Shown here: positions 1 to 15,915 of the stretch, piece after piece
How positions within the stretch are numbered: position 1 is the stretch's first letter
How the letters are laid out: each line of letters opens with the position of its first letter
Origin: Impatiens glandulifera
Taxonomy: Eukaryota > Streptophyta > Magnoliopsida > Ericales > Balsaminaceae
NCBI RefSeq assembly: GCF_907164915.1
Contig: NC_061862.1
Span: 29,157,151-29,221,150 of the forward strand
Direction: 5' to 3'
Length of the DNA: 64,000 bases
Position numbers and translations under genes: made by a program
The notes under the pieces: model-generated
The model's database searches: none
What the model saw: the letters and a program-made list of their open reading frames with translations, nothing else
What the model was told of the DNA's origin: nothing

Positions 1-1498
1 AAAACTCAAATATTATACAACCGATTCTCAAAAGTCAACTATATAAGTAGAAACTGTTTTTAAACGGGTACGGAGAATAAAGCACGAAAGTTCTTTCTCA
101 AGTATCACTAAACTACGAACTAAAAAAAACTATGTTCAATAAGTTTGTATACGTATGTCAACTTTTATTGATTTTCAAAAATTAATTGACGACTTTGTTT
201 CAAAATAAATCATTTTTAAATTAATTATGTTTAATTAAGATTTTAAATCAAACTGTGATTTGATTATCATAACCTTCCCAGAATATTTAAAATTGAACCC
301 TCAAAATTAATTATTTTAATTAGTTTCAAAAGATAAAATATCAGTGACATCCTTTAAATAATGTTTTATTTTAAATGAAAATTCATAAAACGCAAACTGA
401 AGTTAAACTTCTCGAACCTCTAATTTTTCACTGGGACTCACTCGAATGAAAGTTTTTTCCGGGATTACAAATATATATTAAATACACTTTAAATATTTTT
501 ACTAAATTTTTTTAAATAATTCAAAGTTTATTCTAAATATTCTCTGTTAAACAAGCTCTTACTCACATTTGTTATACTACCAAATTAAAAAATAAAATAA
601 GTTCATCTTCCCATATAAATTAACATTATAGACTAAGAGAGTTTTAATTACTACTTTATTTAAATTTATAGAATGATGTTAAAAAAAATTACATATTTGT
701 ATATTACGAATTAGCGTGGAAAAAAACAGACCTTGTTTGATGCAGGGTTAATAATATCATTATCATACAATTCTTTCTCAATCAATTATTTTAAAATATT
801 AAATACTGATTATTTAACCCCTAAATCATTCACTTTTATTAATCAATAATTCTTTGTAATAATAATAATCTACATCAAACAAGATAGCCAATCATTTTCA
901 ACCTTCTATAGTGAAAATCCTTTTCCTAATTAAAAAAAAAAATCACTTTCATGTACTTTTCTTCAGTGGCTTCCTTTATGTAACTGATGGAGAGTGACTT
1001 GCTTCCAATAAATATATGTTAGGAAATGGGAGCATCAGAGCAGATTATTTAATTAAATTTTTGTTTTTTACGTTTTGATATCAAAACCAATTTACCAAAA
1101 AGCTTTAATAATACATTTAATGATTAATATGAATTGAAATCTAATAATTTGTTACATAGAAAATCATAAAAATAACATTAATAAAAGTAATGGGGGTGGG
1201 AGAGAATAGTTGTAAAATAGTCCAAAGTAACACCTTTCAAAATGAGCTCTTTTATCCTCAAGGTGTTAGTTAATAATAATTTTCAACCCAAACATTCATC
1301 CCCAAAGATGATAATGATGCAACATTTGTCTAGGGTTACACAGCCAGCCAAAGGGGATCTAAAACCTTCTTGTTAATAAAATAAATATATAAAAACCAAA
1401 CAAAACTTAACCACTATCAAAGACTGAGTGAGAGGCAGCAAATTAGCTATCAAAGAAGAACAGCTATATTTTCTGAGAGACAATAAAGGAAATGCACA
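1..1498. other. AT-rich intergenic stretch and helicase 3' flank
   Basis: No coding segment, RNA gene or transposon end is recognised from 1 to about 1250. The part from roughly 1250 to 1498 lies directly after the helicase stop codon on the minus strand, so it probably holds that gene's 3' untranslated region. The exact poly(A) site cannot be read from sequence. Confidence 0.5.
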
Positions 1499-5247
<3,749 letters not shown>

Positions 5248-5900
5248 AGCCAAACAAGATTTCACCGTTCTCCCACAAAAGAATCAGGGAATCTTCAGCC
5301 AACTTAAACCACTTAGAATTTTCTAATCAATGGCAAAAAAAACGTTTCAAATCTCCGGAATTCTCGTCAGAAGCACACAGCATTTATCTGGAGAAAAGGT
5401 ATCTTCTTTCGGATTAAAAAAACCTGATCAACACGAATCGAATACAATCCAACAGAAAAACACAATTAAAAATAAAACTTGACAATGTAAAAAACGCATG
5501 CATCAAACCTGGAAAGACTCAATACGATCTGTCGTGTGAAGTCAACCAAATAGCGAAATAACAGGAAGTTCCTTAAAAAGCTCAAAATTTGAAACAAATG
5601 TCTCCAGAAAGAACATAAAAACACACGAGAAGCAGAGAAGACGGCCGAATGCAGGCGTGAAAAGACGAAAGCAAAGGGGGGGAGAGAGGAAAGTAGAGGA
5701 TACGAACCCTAGATACGTCGACGACGAAGGAAGCTAATGGAAACCCTAAGTTGCAGAGATATGCGATAACAAAAATATCTGATTCTTTTTCTTGTTTCTT
5801 CTCTCTGTCGCCTTTCTCTCTCTAGCGTAAAAAGGGTAGATATGTGTGCTTCAATTGATTTTCAACGAAGGATCAAAAATCCTTTTCTTAGCGTATTTCT
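5248..5900 (-). promoter_or_regulatory. 5' leader and proximal promoter of the helicase gene, with telo-box
   Basis: The sequence upstream of the helicase start holds a GA/CT-rich leader (about 5800-5830) and an AAACCCTAA motif on the plus strand at 5741-5749. That is the telo-box common near the starts of plant translation-related genes. Several AG/GT sites suggest a 5'-UTR intron, as in related genes, but I cannot fix its ends. Confidence 0.5.
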
Positions 5901-6446
5901 CCTCCTAAAATGGAGGTCGGGAGATCTTTGCGTATTGCTATTACGGCTGGTGATTTATTTTCTATACCTAATTAATTAACTACTAAATATTAATATATGT
6001 TTAATCTTTTTTAATTTATTTTTTTATTCATACCTAATTAAATATATATATATATATTAACTTAATTTAGTTTTATTAATTAATAATGTATAAAGATATA
6101 TAAATTATATGTAATTCTAAGAATACATGTATTTATCTCCGGTCATAATTTTGGTGATCATCGCTAACATGACAATAAACTTCTTTTTCATCATCTTCAT
6201 TGAGTAAGTCGGTCTCTCTCTTCAATTGAGTACTTGTCTGTACAATAATTAGTGATAACAATGGGTACTCGTATACTTGATACTTGTGGATACTCGATAG
6301 TCGAGTTCGAATATTTTAAATTGGGTTAGGGATCGGGAATGGAGAGTGAAAAATATTACCCGGTTAAGTTCGGGGTCGAGAATGTGAAGTGTACGAAACT
6401 CAAACTCAATACCACTCAAACTCAATACTTGAGTATGTTAATATTA

Positions 6447-6481
<35 letters not shown>

Positions 6482-6579
6482 TTTAATTTTTAAAATTATT
6501 TTTCAAATTTTACATTATTATAATCATTATAAATTTACAATAAATATATTATTTATTTTATATTTATCTTACACCAGAT
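5901..6579. other. AT-rich spacer with AT microsatellites
   Basis: The stretch holds short (TA)n and (AT)n runs, for example near 6040-6056 and 6448-6478, and no credible coding segment. Confidence 0.5.
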
Positions 6580-7330
6580 TAGGGCTGCAAATGAGTCAAG
6601 TTGTTAGTGAGTTGTTCGCTCAAAGTTTGACTTGAGATTAATTTTGATCGAGCTCAATTAATATTTGTTCGATGATTTGTACGCTCAAAGTTTGACTTGA
6701 GATTAACTTTGATCGAGCTCAATTAATATTTATTCGATGATTTGTCAAACTTTCGACTAATATAATATATAATATATTATTTATTTTAATATAAAAACAA
6801 ATATTTTTCTTAACTTTGTCTTCAAAGTCAATATGATAGTCTACCTAATTATATCATAGTGATCCAAAGACAAAATAAAAATAATAATTCTCTAATTCAT
6901 CATTATTATAATATATTATATTATTATTATTATTATAATATAATATATTTTAAAGATATAATCTGAAAATATATATATTTACAAAATATATTATATTATA
7001 ATAATAATATAATATATTCTAATAATCATGTCACTTATTTAAAACTATTTTTTATCTTTATCAACTATCTCATTGATTCACAAGCACTCTTTCCTCTTTT
7101 ATCGTTTTATTTCTTCATATTATTTCTTTCGAAAATCAGTAAACTCAAGTTACTCAACATCTCTTTCCTATCGAAAGTGAAGTATTCTTTTTGATAACCG
7201 TTGTTATGAAGCTTATTTAAGCTCGACTACCAGCTTGAACTCGAGTTCAAGTTTATAGGTAAATAGTTGAGTTAAACTCGTTTGATCTCGAGTTCGAACC
7301 GACCTAATAAATATTAAGTCGAGATCAAGT
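6580..7330. mobile_element. hAT-type non-autonomous element, left end (partial)
   Basis: The left end reads TAGGGCTGCAAATGAG, the same 16 bases that begin the hAT element at 14388. Like that element it is followed by GAGCTC/CTCGAG-rich subterminal sequence. Similar motifs recur at about 7200-7330 (AGCTCGA, CTCGAGTTC), but no matching right terminus is found. This looks like a related, decayed, non-autonomous copy. The right border is approximate. Confidence 0.5.
6618..6745. repeat. Tandem duplication, 64-bp unit
   Basis: Two adjacent copies (6618-6681 and 6682-6745) differ at only a few positions. Both carry GATCGAGCTCAATT. They lie in the subterminal part of the hAT-like fragment. Confidence 0.8.
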
Positions 7331-7832
7331 AATTATAATAATATATTCAAATATATAGTTTCTAATGAGATGAACAATTTGATGAAAGATGATCCTCAAC
7401 TAAGTAGTGAAGTAAGAAAGGAATCTACAGAAGGATGGAATAGAGACTAACGACTTTCTTAGAAATATGACCCGTTAGATTAACAAAATTTTAATAGTAA
7501 GTTTATTGTAAGAATACATTTTTATATATAAATAGTTTAATTCACATTATTTTTTTGAAATTAAAAGAGAATTAGCATGACATCCCACACAACCATGTTT
7601 CCTCGCTTAAACTCAAAACGTTTATAGATGAAATCGAACCGTGACATTTTGATCTCTTAAACTGACTCTACCAATAAGCTACATTGGTGAGTTAAGTTTA
7701 ATTCACATTTAAACTCACTAGCATAATGAAAATAATTGGTGGGTTGGACTAGCTTTTAATGAATTTTTTATCCAATATTGACTTCAAGTTGACACTGTCA
7801 TAATACCACGTAAGCACTAATAACTAGAAATT

Positions 7833-9252
7833 GGGATAAATGATAAATTTAGGATTCTTGTAGGAAGGTTTTGTCAAATTTAGAACTCTTTTAAATTTTT
7901 GTCGTTTTAAGAACTATATTTACAATATTTTGTTATATTTAAAATTTCTCATTAACGGTGTTAATTTATGTAAAAGTATGTTAAATATTTACCATATTAT
8001 TTTTAATTTATTTAATATATATATATATTTTTATAACTAATCAACATTTCCGAGTCTTCAACCATACCTCCTAAATCCTTCTATCTCCGATTCTCTCTTT
8101 CTCCTATTATTGTCGCTACTCATTCGCACTGAAATGTAATCAAACAATTATGAGAGTATAATAGGAAGATCAAAGCCAACTAATTTATTCTGAACTCATC
8201 CATGATCATCTTGCAACCGATGGATCCATCTCATGTTCACGTAACTCCTCCAATTGAAGATGACGATGAATGGGTCAATCATATCCCTTCTTCTCTGACT
8301 TAACAAATGCAATTTCTAACCAACCGATTTCATTCAACCCTGAGTTTTATTATGCGTTTGATAATCCATCTGTCAATTCCTTTTGCTTTTAAATGTATAG
8401 ACATCTTTCAAAGCAATTTTCTTCCCGATTGTTCTTAGTGATTTTATAACTTGTTTGTTTTATGTTAACTATGTCAACGATAATGTTGATATACAAGTGA
8501 ATTAAAGCTGTTATATTGTCAAATAGACATTCTATTAGTAGATGGGTGTTGTTAAACTCATTCCTTTAAAACAAACATGTTATTGATGACATGAAACTCA
8601 GACCAAATAATAGGCTTGATCCATTTGTGAAACTTGATCAAGTTACTACATTCTGAATCTATCATATCACAAATTCCTGCAAGCTTTGTCCTTTCTTAGG
8701 GAACACTAGTATCAGATTTTGAGAATTTGAAGAGATCTAAAAATAAACCAGGCATCGTCGCGGGAAGATAACAAAGGCAATTCATCTGAGGAAAAATAAT
8801 TGAAATGTGAAATCAGCAAGCGGAAGTGTGAGAGAGAGAGGCGAGTGAATGACATAGAAAGAGAGAAGAAGCCTAGAGTGGAGTGAGTTCTCCTGGTTTC
8901 CAATATTTCTATTGCTTTTGATCTGCCATTAACCCGTAACTAAGATTTGTGTATTTTGTTTGGTTGATTTATTTTTCCTGGAAAGAAGCAATTGAAGAAA
9001 GAGGGAGGAACAGAGATTTACAAGGTCGGGTGGAAGGCTTAAAAATATTTACCACTTATAAAAAAAAATATTAAATAGAAAAAATTACATTGTAGATAAT
9101 TTAACAGAATTTTACATAAATTAACACCGTTAATAGGAAATTTTAAATATAACAAAATATTGTAACTATAGTTCTTAAAACGACAAAAACTTAAGTGAGT
9201 TCTAAATGTAACAAAACCTTCCAACAAGAATCCTAAATTTATCATTTATCCC
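7833..9252. mobile_element. Non-autonomous Mutator-like TIR element with 9-bp target duplication
   Basis: The left end GGGATAAATGATAAATTTAG is mirrored at the right end. The inverted repeats match at roughly 90 percent over about 150 bp (7833-7985 against 9105-9252). The element is flanked by a perfect 9-bp direct repeat CTAGAAATT at 7824-7832 and 9253-9261, the length typical of Mutator-like elements. No transposase is present. The interior (about 8040-9030) is less AT-rich than the flanks and includes a short open frame beginning at 8202 (with a second ATG at 8220) and ending near 8300, with an acidic DDDEW motif. This might be captured gene sequence, but I do not recognise it. Confidence 0.85.
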
Positions 9253-9261
9253 CTAGAAATT

Positions 9262-9545
9262 TGACAAAAATAAATATATTTATTTTTTAAATACGGGTAA
9301 ATTGTCTATTTCTAAAACACAATGTAACAAAATGTCTTTATCTCTAAATTATTTGATTAATAAACCTTACAATAATTAATTATTTTGATATTTTTTAGTA
9401 TAAAAAGAACAATATTTTTCTAAACTTAGTTTGGAACGTTTATAGAATCAATAATTATATGAAAAGATGCGTCATTAAGTCACTATTGAGAACTCTTGGT
9501 TCTAGCATATATATCGTCTTAGTGAGACTAAAATTTGAAAGATGA
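9262..9545. other. Short spacer between TIR element and copia element
   Basis: AT-rich sequence without recognisable features. It ends with GATGA at 9541-9545, the likely target site of the copia element. Confidence 0.4.
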
Positions 9546-9998
9546 TGTGGAATTGTGCCTAAGTTTTGAGGTCCAATTTATTGTGCCTAAATGTCAGGTA
9601 CAAAAGAAGAAATCAATTCATATATATTATATCATATGGAGAGAGAATAATATATTCTAAAAAAAGAATATATATATAATATAATATAATATAATATATA
9701 GAGAGAATGATTTTTTCCTAATTATGAATTCTAAAAGACTATATATATTTACATTGTAAACGAGTTGTAGAGGGTGTAGTGAGACTAAAACCTAGAACAT
9801 ATAGAGAATTAGAAATTTTAATTATAACTATATTGAATCGATTCTCAGATAGTAGGACGTAGGACATTGTTGGTTCAAACTTGAGTAAAACTCTTGTGTC
9901 GTTATTCTGTTTATTCTTTACTTTTACGTTATTGTTCTACATTCATTACGATTGCTATATTTCCGCTTTTTATTATTTGGATGATAGTTTTCACAATA
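9546..9998 (+). repeat. 5' LTR of the copia element
   Basis: It matches 23201-23662 along its length, including an AT-rich stretch (about 9625-9710) and the block CTTGTGTCGTTATTCTGTTT. The LTR may formally end at CACA (9995), but both copies share three further bases. Confidence 0.88.
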
Positions 9999-10001
9999 AA
10001 C

Positions 10002-10013
10002 TGGTATCAGAGC
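10002..10013 (+). other. Primer-binding site (initiator Met-tRNA)
   Basis: TGGTATCAGAGC lies four bases after the LTR, complementary to the 3' end of plant initiator Met-tRNA as in most copia elements. Confidence 0.85.
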
Positions 10014-10057
10014 AAGGTTGGTCTAAGGCGGCCGCGATTCGATTTCTTTGACTTGAG

Positions 10058-10886
10058 ATGGAGTCGACTTCTAAGGTGGATATCGAGAAGTTCGATGGAA
10101 CGAAGGATTTTGGGTTATGGAATATGAAGATGAGGGCACACCTAGACAACATGGGACTCGCTAAAGCACTCAAGGGGGAATCGAAATTACTAGCCTTGAT
10201 GGACGCGAAGAAAAAGATAGAGGTATTGGAAATGGCCTATAACACCTTGATTATTAGTCTCGGTGACAAGGTACTGTGATAGGTTGTTAGTGCCACGACG
10301 ATAATAGAGGTGTGGCTTCAGTTGGAATCTGTGTATATGACTAAGACACTATCGTCTTGGATCTGCATCAAACAAAGATTCTTCAAGTTTAGAATGACTG
10401 AGGGGAAGGATTTGCAGACGCATCTCGACAATTATATCAAGATTCTCCTTGATTTAGAAAATATCAGGGAGAAGTACAAGGATGAGGATAAAGCGCTGAT
10501 GCTTTTGAATTCTTTATCGAAGTCGTATGAGACGTTCGTAGACATACTCGAGCATAGGAGGGAGGAGCTTATCCTCTATGATGTAATGAGTGCGTTGAGA
10601 TTGAAGGACCAAAAGAAGAAGAATGAAGAGAGAAATATGAGTGGAGATGGACTCTTAGTTCGAGGGAGAATTGAGAAAAATAGATAATAAAAGAAAGAAG
10701 AAGAGGCGTTCGAAGTCTCTCGGGAAGAAATCTACTAAGTGCTACAATTTTGATAAGGAGGGGCACTTTAAGCAAGATTGTACATATTTGAGTAACGACA
10801 TGAAGAAGAGCGGAGAAGCGGAATTTGTTCAAGAGGTCGAGAATGGGTACAAAAGTGTGGATGTTCTCGTTGTCTCCACTAATTAG
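10058..10886 (+). pseudogene. Copia Gag, broken
   Basis: The frame starts MESTSKVDIEKFDGTKDF and shows the copia Gag (UBN2-like) pattern, with LWNMKMRAHL and later WICIKQRFFKFRMTEG and LDNYIKILLDLENI. It is interrupted by a TGA near 10277 and by a frame change near 10680. The zinc knuckle near 10740-10785 reads CYNFDKEGHFKQDC, so the second Cys of the usual CX2C is Phe and zinc binding is doubtful. The segment lies directly after the primer-binding site. Not functional as it stands. Confidence 0.88.
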
Positions 10887-10904
10887 TCTGATAAGCATTG
10901 GATT

Positions 10905-12669
10905 ATGGATTCTAGGTGTTCATTCCATATGACACCTAACGAGAGTTGGTTCGAGACCTATGAGAAGACTTTAGTGGGCGAAGTTTGGTTAGGTAACAAC
11001 AAGTCTTGTAGGGTTATGGGGATCGGAATAGTGCGTTTGAAGACGCATAATGAAATCGAGAGGGTATTGATAGAAGTACAACACATCCTGAATCTTCGGA
11101 GGAATTTAATCTCTCTTGGCTCACTAGACCAACTTGGTTTTGCATGGAAGGACGAGAAGAACATATTAAGGGTCACAAAGGGGTCGCTAGTGGTAATGAG
11201 GGGTGTGTGAGAGAAGAGTATTTACGTCCTTCAAGGCAACACCTTGGTTGATGATATGACGACAATGATAGAACTTCGAGATGTATCATCCACAAGTCTA
11301 TGGCATAAAATATTGGGGCATGTGAGTGAGAAGGATTTGAAGAAGTTGAGTAAAAGAGGCTATTTTGGCAAGGAAAAACTTAATAATTTGGAGTTTTGCG
11401 AGAACTACATATACAGTAAAGTTACGAGGGTGAAGTTTGGGCGATTAGTTGAGGTGACTCAGAAGACGCTCAGTTATGTTCACTCAGACTTGTGGGGTCC
11501 AGCAAGGACTACAATTCTAGGTGGAGGTTGGTATTTTATCACCTTCATTGATGATTGTTCGCGCAAGATTTGGGTATGCATCTTGAAGCACAAGGATGAG
11601 GCATTTGCTAAATTTAAGGAGTGGGAGAAGATGGTAGAGACTCAGACCGGGAAGAAGGTTAAAAAGCTCCGAACAAATAATGGGTTGGAGTACCTAGGCG
11701 AGGAGTTCAATTAGTTCATCAAGGAAGAAGGGATGGTTCGTCACAAAACCGTCTGACAGACACCGCAATAGAATGGCTTGGCGGAGCGAATGAACAAAAC
11801 GCTACTTGAGGGTGTCCAATATATGTTGTTTGAGGCTGGTCTACTGAAGCGGTTTTGGGGTGAGGCGGTTAACATTGTAGCTTATCTTATCAATCGTTGT
11901 CTATCGACGACATTAGAATGCAAGACACTAGAAGAAGTTATGAATGACGCTCCTCCAAAACTCGACAACTTGAAGGTATTTGGGTGTGTGTCTTACATGC
12001 ACCAACGGGATGGAAATCTTGATCCGAGTGCGAAGAAGTGTATGTTCGTTAGATACCCTGAGGGAGTAAAGGGTTGGAAACTTTTTTTTATAATGACGGA
12101 GAAACGTCCAAGTGTATCATTAACCGTGATGTGATCTTTAGGGAAACCGAGTTCTATTATGGAGAAACACAGTCAATCGAAGTTGGCGAAGTCGCTAAAG
12201 AGAGGACTGAATCTGAGGTGGAGTTCCTAAAATAGATTACTAAAGAATCGGTAGACATGGAGGAGGTTAGTGAATATGATGAAACAGACGGTCGGGTAGA
12301 GGAGGAAGGTACAGATCTAGAAGAGAATCTTAGATCATACTAGTTAGCACGATATAGAGACCGTATGACAACTCGAGCTCTTGAGAAATTTGGCTACTCC
12401 GATTTGGTAGCCCTTGCATTACTTGTGGTAGATGAGGTACACGATTCAGAGCCGAAATCGTTTAAAGAAACTATGAAGAGCAAAGAGAGAACTAAATGGA
12501 AGCATGTTATGGCAGAGGAGATGGCATCGTTTGACAAAAATGAGACGTGGGAATTGGTGAACAAACTCAAAAATCAGAGGGTGGTTGGTTTAAAATGGGT
12601 GTTCAAGTACAAAGAATGTGTAGATGGTAGTAACAAGCCAAGGTTTAAGGTGAAATTGGTAGCTAAGGA
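10905..12669 (+). pseudogene. Copia Pol, first part: protease, integrase, start of reverse transcriptase
   Basis: The protease remnant reads WIMDSRCSFHMTP, with Arg where the active-site motif has Gly. The GAG-pre-integrase region and integrase follow: HSDLWGP, then RTNNGLEY where the catalytic Asp is Asn, then QNGLAERMN after two stop codons. The C-terminal integrase block (WGEAVNIVAYLINR) is intact. Reverse transcriptase begins at about 12470 (WKHVMAEEMASFDKNETWELV) and runs to LVAK at about 12669, where the nested insertion starts. Protease and integrase lesions at key residues show the element is dead. Confidence 0.9.
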
Positions 12670-12839
12670 GGTGAAGATCCTTTGACAAGTCAGCTCAAAT
12701 GGAGGCAAAGATCTTTAACCGCCTCAATTTTCTTATGGAGTCCTATTGCTCCACTACCATGCGTTTCGTTCATGGCACCGAGTCATCTTGATCGAATGCT
12801 CTTCGGAACAAACCATCGTGTGCAGAGCTCAACTGCCCA

Positions 12840-14387
12840 AACAACGATGATCTAGTGATATGAATTGATAAGATGTCGTCTCCCCATGGTGTGTTGCGTT
12901 TCATTTTCACAGCCGAGCAGATGCTCTCGGTAGATGAAGAGAAGGTGACTCTTCGTTTCATCGAGCAAAAAGAATCATCCGCTGAGGAAAGGCGATTCTC
13001 TGCCTGTCATTATGTTGAGAAGACGCTCCTCCCGTCTGAAGGTCAACAAGAAATTCCTCTTGCTAAGGAGGTCACTTCTCCTGTGTCTGAGCAGACGCCT
13101 ATGCCTATTTAGAAGGAAACGTTTGAAATTTTCTCCTCGTCTGAACTAGAGCAGACACCATCTATTGAGAGGAAAAGTGCCCATTCCCAAAGGGCATCTG
13201 AGGCCGAAACTGTTGAGTCTTCTTCTTCTGAAGAGAATGCGTCTAAAGAGAGGATGCCTGCTCCTTCAACTCTTAATCATTTATCTCCTATAAGGACCAA
13301 CTGCTCTCTTCCTAAACATCCTCTTCGCTCTGAGGACATTTTAGGATTTGTCAAGGACCTTTGCACTGAAATCCAATGGACAAGAACAACTCTAGGGCAA
13401 TGATCAATGTTCTCAAGGCATCCGTCCATGACAAAGAACCAGAACACTCGATACAGGTAAGCCTTCATGCAAATCCTCTTCGCTTTGTTCTTGTTGGTTC
13501 GCACATTGTCTCTATTAAAATATAAGATAAAATATAAATTGTGATAATATCATTAGTATATTATATTATATTATATTATTAGTTTCCTTATAAACTCAAT
13601 GTAATGTCTATATAATAGACATACCTTATGTAATTCGATATATCATTCTAATACAATTTCTCTCTTTATTCTAACATGGTATCATTCTAATATAAATTGT
13701 GATAATATCTTAAATATATATTATCTTATATTCTAACAGTCTTCTATGCCCCTTATTCTTTTGAGGAAGCTTCTCTTAGAGCTGAGAGCTTCTGAAAGAT
13801 CCTCCTAGATGCTTTGGCTTTGTTGCAGCAAAAGTTACAAGATATGTCTTCCAGGCTACAAGACCTTGAAAGGGAATCTGTAGCAACCACTGAAGTTAAT
13901 GATGCCTTAGCTGCTGCTCTGAAGGGCACCGATAAAAACCTGCTACAAAACACTCATGAAGTCAAAATATTCTACGCTCAGTAAAGGAGAATGTAGGCGA
14001 ATCTGCACAAACAAAATTCAGAGATTCATGACCATTCTAAGTCCTTTAGTCTTGTGCTTCACAATGATACAAGGTCTTCAATTGAATCTCTAAATCTTCA
14101 ATTGCTAGTGGTCGCCAAATCTCAAAGGAGTGCTGAAGCCAAACGCTTGGAAGAAGTAGAAGTAGTCTCTAGGCGTTTCCAGGCCGAAAAGATGCTCAGG
14201 CTATAGCTACCAAAGCTAGACCCCTTGTTGTTGCCAACCCTAATAATGTTATAAATGGTGAAGATAGCAATCGAGGGGGAACAAGTGCTCGTGACACTTG
14301 TTCTAAAAGGAAGCCTACTCAAGGCAATCGAGGTAATTGCCAAACAGATCAAGGTGATCGTGGTCGTGGAGGCGATAGAGATGGTGG
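12840..14387 (+). pseudogene. Unidentified retroelement ORF remnants, Ser/Glu-rich and coiled-coil-like
   Basis: Plus-strand open stretches at 12873-13112 and about 13130-13460 are rich in Ser and Glu (for example TVESSSSEENASKE). From 13745 to about 14200 there is heptad-like sequence (LALLQQKLQDMSSRLQDLER) broken by stops, followed in another frame by a Gly/Arg/Asp-rich end near 14340-14387 that resumes after the hAT element at 20186. I do not recognise the protein. Such extra reading frames are found in some plant LTR elements, which fits its place ahead of the 3' LTR. Confidence 0.4.
13513..13738 (+). mobile_element. Mini LTR element fragment (same family as 61531-62543)
   Basis: The sequence from 13513 to 13676 matches the LTR of the element at 61531-62543, including AATTGTGATAATAT, TAATGTCTATATAATAGACA and the end CTAACA. 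It is followed by a primer-binding-like TGGTATCA and a second short LTR-like tail ending CTAACA at 13738. Flanks GTCTC (13508-13512) and GTCTT (13739-13743) look like an imperfect target duplication. Confidence 0.6.
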
Positions 14388-15020
14388 TAGGGCTGCAAAT
14401 GAGCCGAGATGAGCTCAAGCTTGTTGGATCTTGAGCTAGACTCAATTAAGTATTTATAGCTCGACTCGAACTCGAGATCGAACGAGCTTATAAATTTGAG
14501 CTCGAGTTCGACTCAACTATATTACCTACAAGCTCGCTCGACTCGAAAGATTGAACAAAAATTGAATTTTCAAGCTCAAACTCGAGCTCGAAACAAATTT
14601 ATTTGTAAAATTAAAATATCAATCTTTCATACATATTAAACATTTAAAACATTTAAAACATGATATTTCAAAATTAAATATGAAACAATCATAACTCTTC
14701 AAAATTCTAAAACATGATAATCCAAAACATTAAATCACCATTACTAATCAAAATTCTGAAACATAAAATTCAAAAATTAAAGTACAAAACTATATAAATT
14801 GTTTGAACATTCAATATATTAATCTTTTTTAACTCATGTTCTTCAATCATAGTACACGTACAACCTGCATTCAATAATATGAAATGTTTAATTTTAAAAA
14901 TAATTAATATAAAAAATAAATGTTAAAACAAATAACTAAAATTTATCTTATTTTAAGAGATAGATACCGACAACAAAATTTCTTGGTATGTCTTCTCTTT
15001 CTGAAAAAGTGAAAAATTTA

Positions 15021-15915
15021 ATTAAATAGGTGATCAAAATTCAGTATGTAACATAAGAATTTAATAATGAAAACTTACTTTAGTCTTCTTTTTTATTCCA
15101 TTTATATGTCGAAGCCAATCACCCCCACAAAATAGAGTTTGCACTGTATTCGTAGATAGTGATGAACGGTAAGAATTTATGACTCTTGTCCCAACACTAA
15201 ATGTTGCTTCTGAAGCCACTGAAGTCACAGGGATTGCTAAAATGTCAACTGCTATCTTAGATAATATTGGATATTGCAGTCTATTCATCCTCCACCATTC
15301 TAAACATGAAAAATCTTTAGAAATCTCATTCTTTTTTAGACGACATTTTTCAAGATAATCTGCCAGTTCAGATTTCTTGCTCTCCGAAGTTTCTACTTTT
15401 GCACAATAGTCATCAAAATCATCCCAATTACACATAGAACTTTAATCTCTTTTAATATTTAAAGAGATTAATTAAATAGGTGATCAAAATTCAGTATGTA
15501 ACATAAGAATTTAATAATGAAAACTTACTTTAGTCTTCTTTTTCATTCCATTTATATGTCGAAGCCAATCACCCCCACAAAATAGAGTTTGCACTGTATT
15601 CGTAGATAGTGATGAACGGTAAGAATTTATGACTCTTGTCCCAACACTAAATGTTGCTTCTGAAGCCACTGAAGTCACAGGGATTGCTAAAATGTCAACT
15701 GCTATCTTAGATAATATTGGATATTGCAGTCTATTCATCCTCCACCATTCTAAACATGAAAAATCTTTAGAAATCTCATTCTTCTTTAGACGACATTTTT
15801 CAAGATAATCTGCCAGTTCAGATTTCTTGCTCTCCGAAGTTTCTACTTTTGCACAATAGTCATCAAAATCATCCCAATTATACATAGAACTTTAATCTCT
15901 TTTAATATTTAAAGA
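15021..15915. repeat. 450-bp tandem duplication of the hAT dimerisation-domain exon
   Basis: Copies at about 15021-15465 and 15471-15915 are nearly identical. Each encodes the same 124-residue C-terminal block, with two residue differences. The near identity implies a duplication younger than most other decay in the element. Confidence 0.93.
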
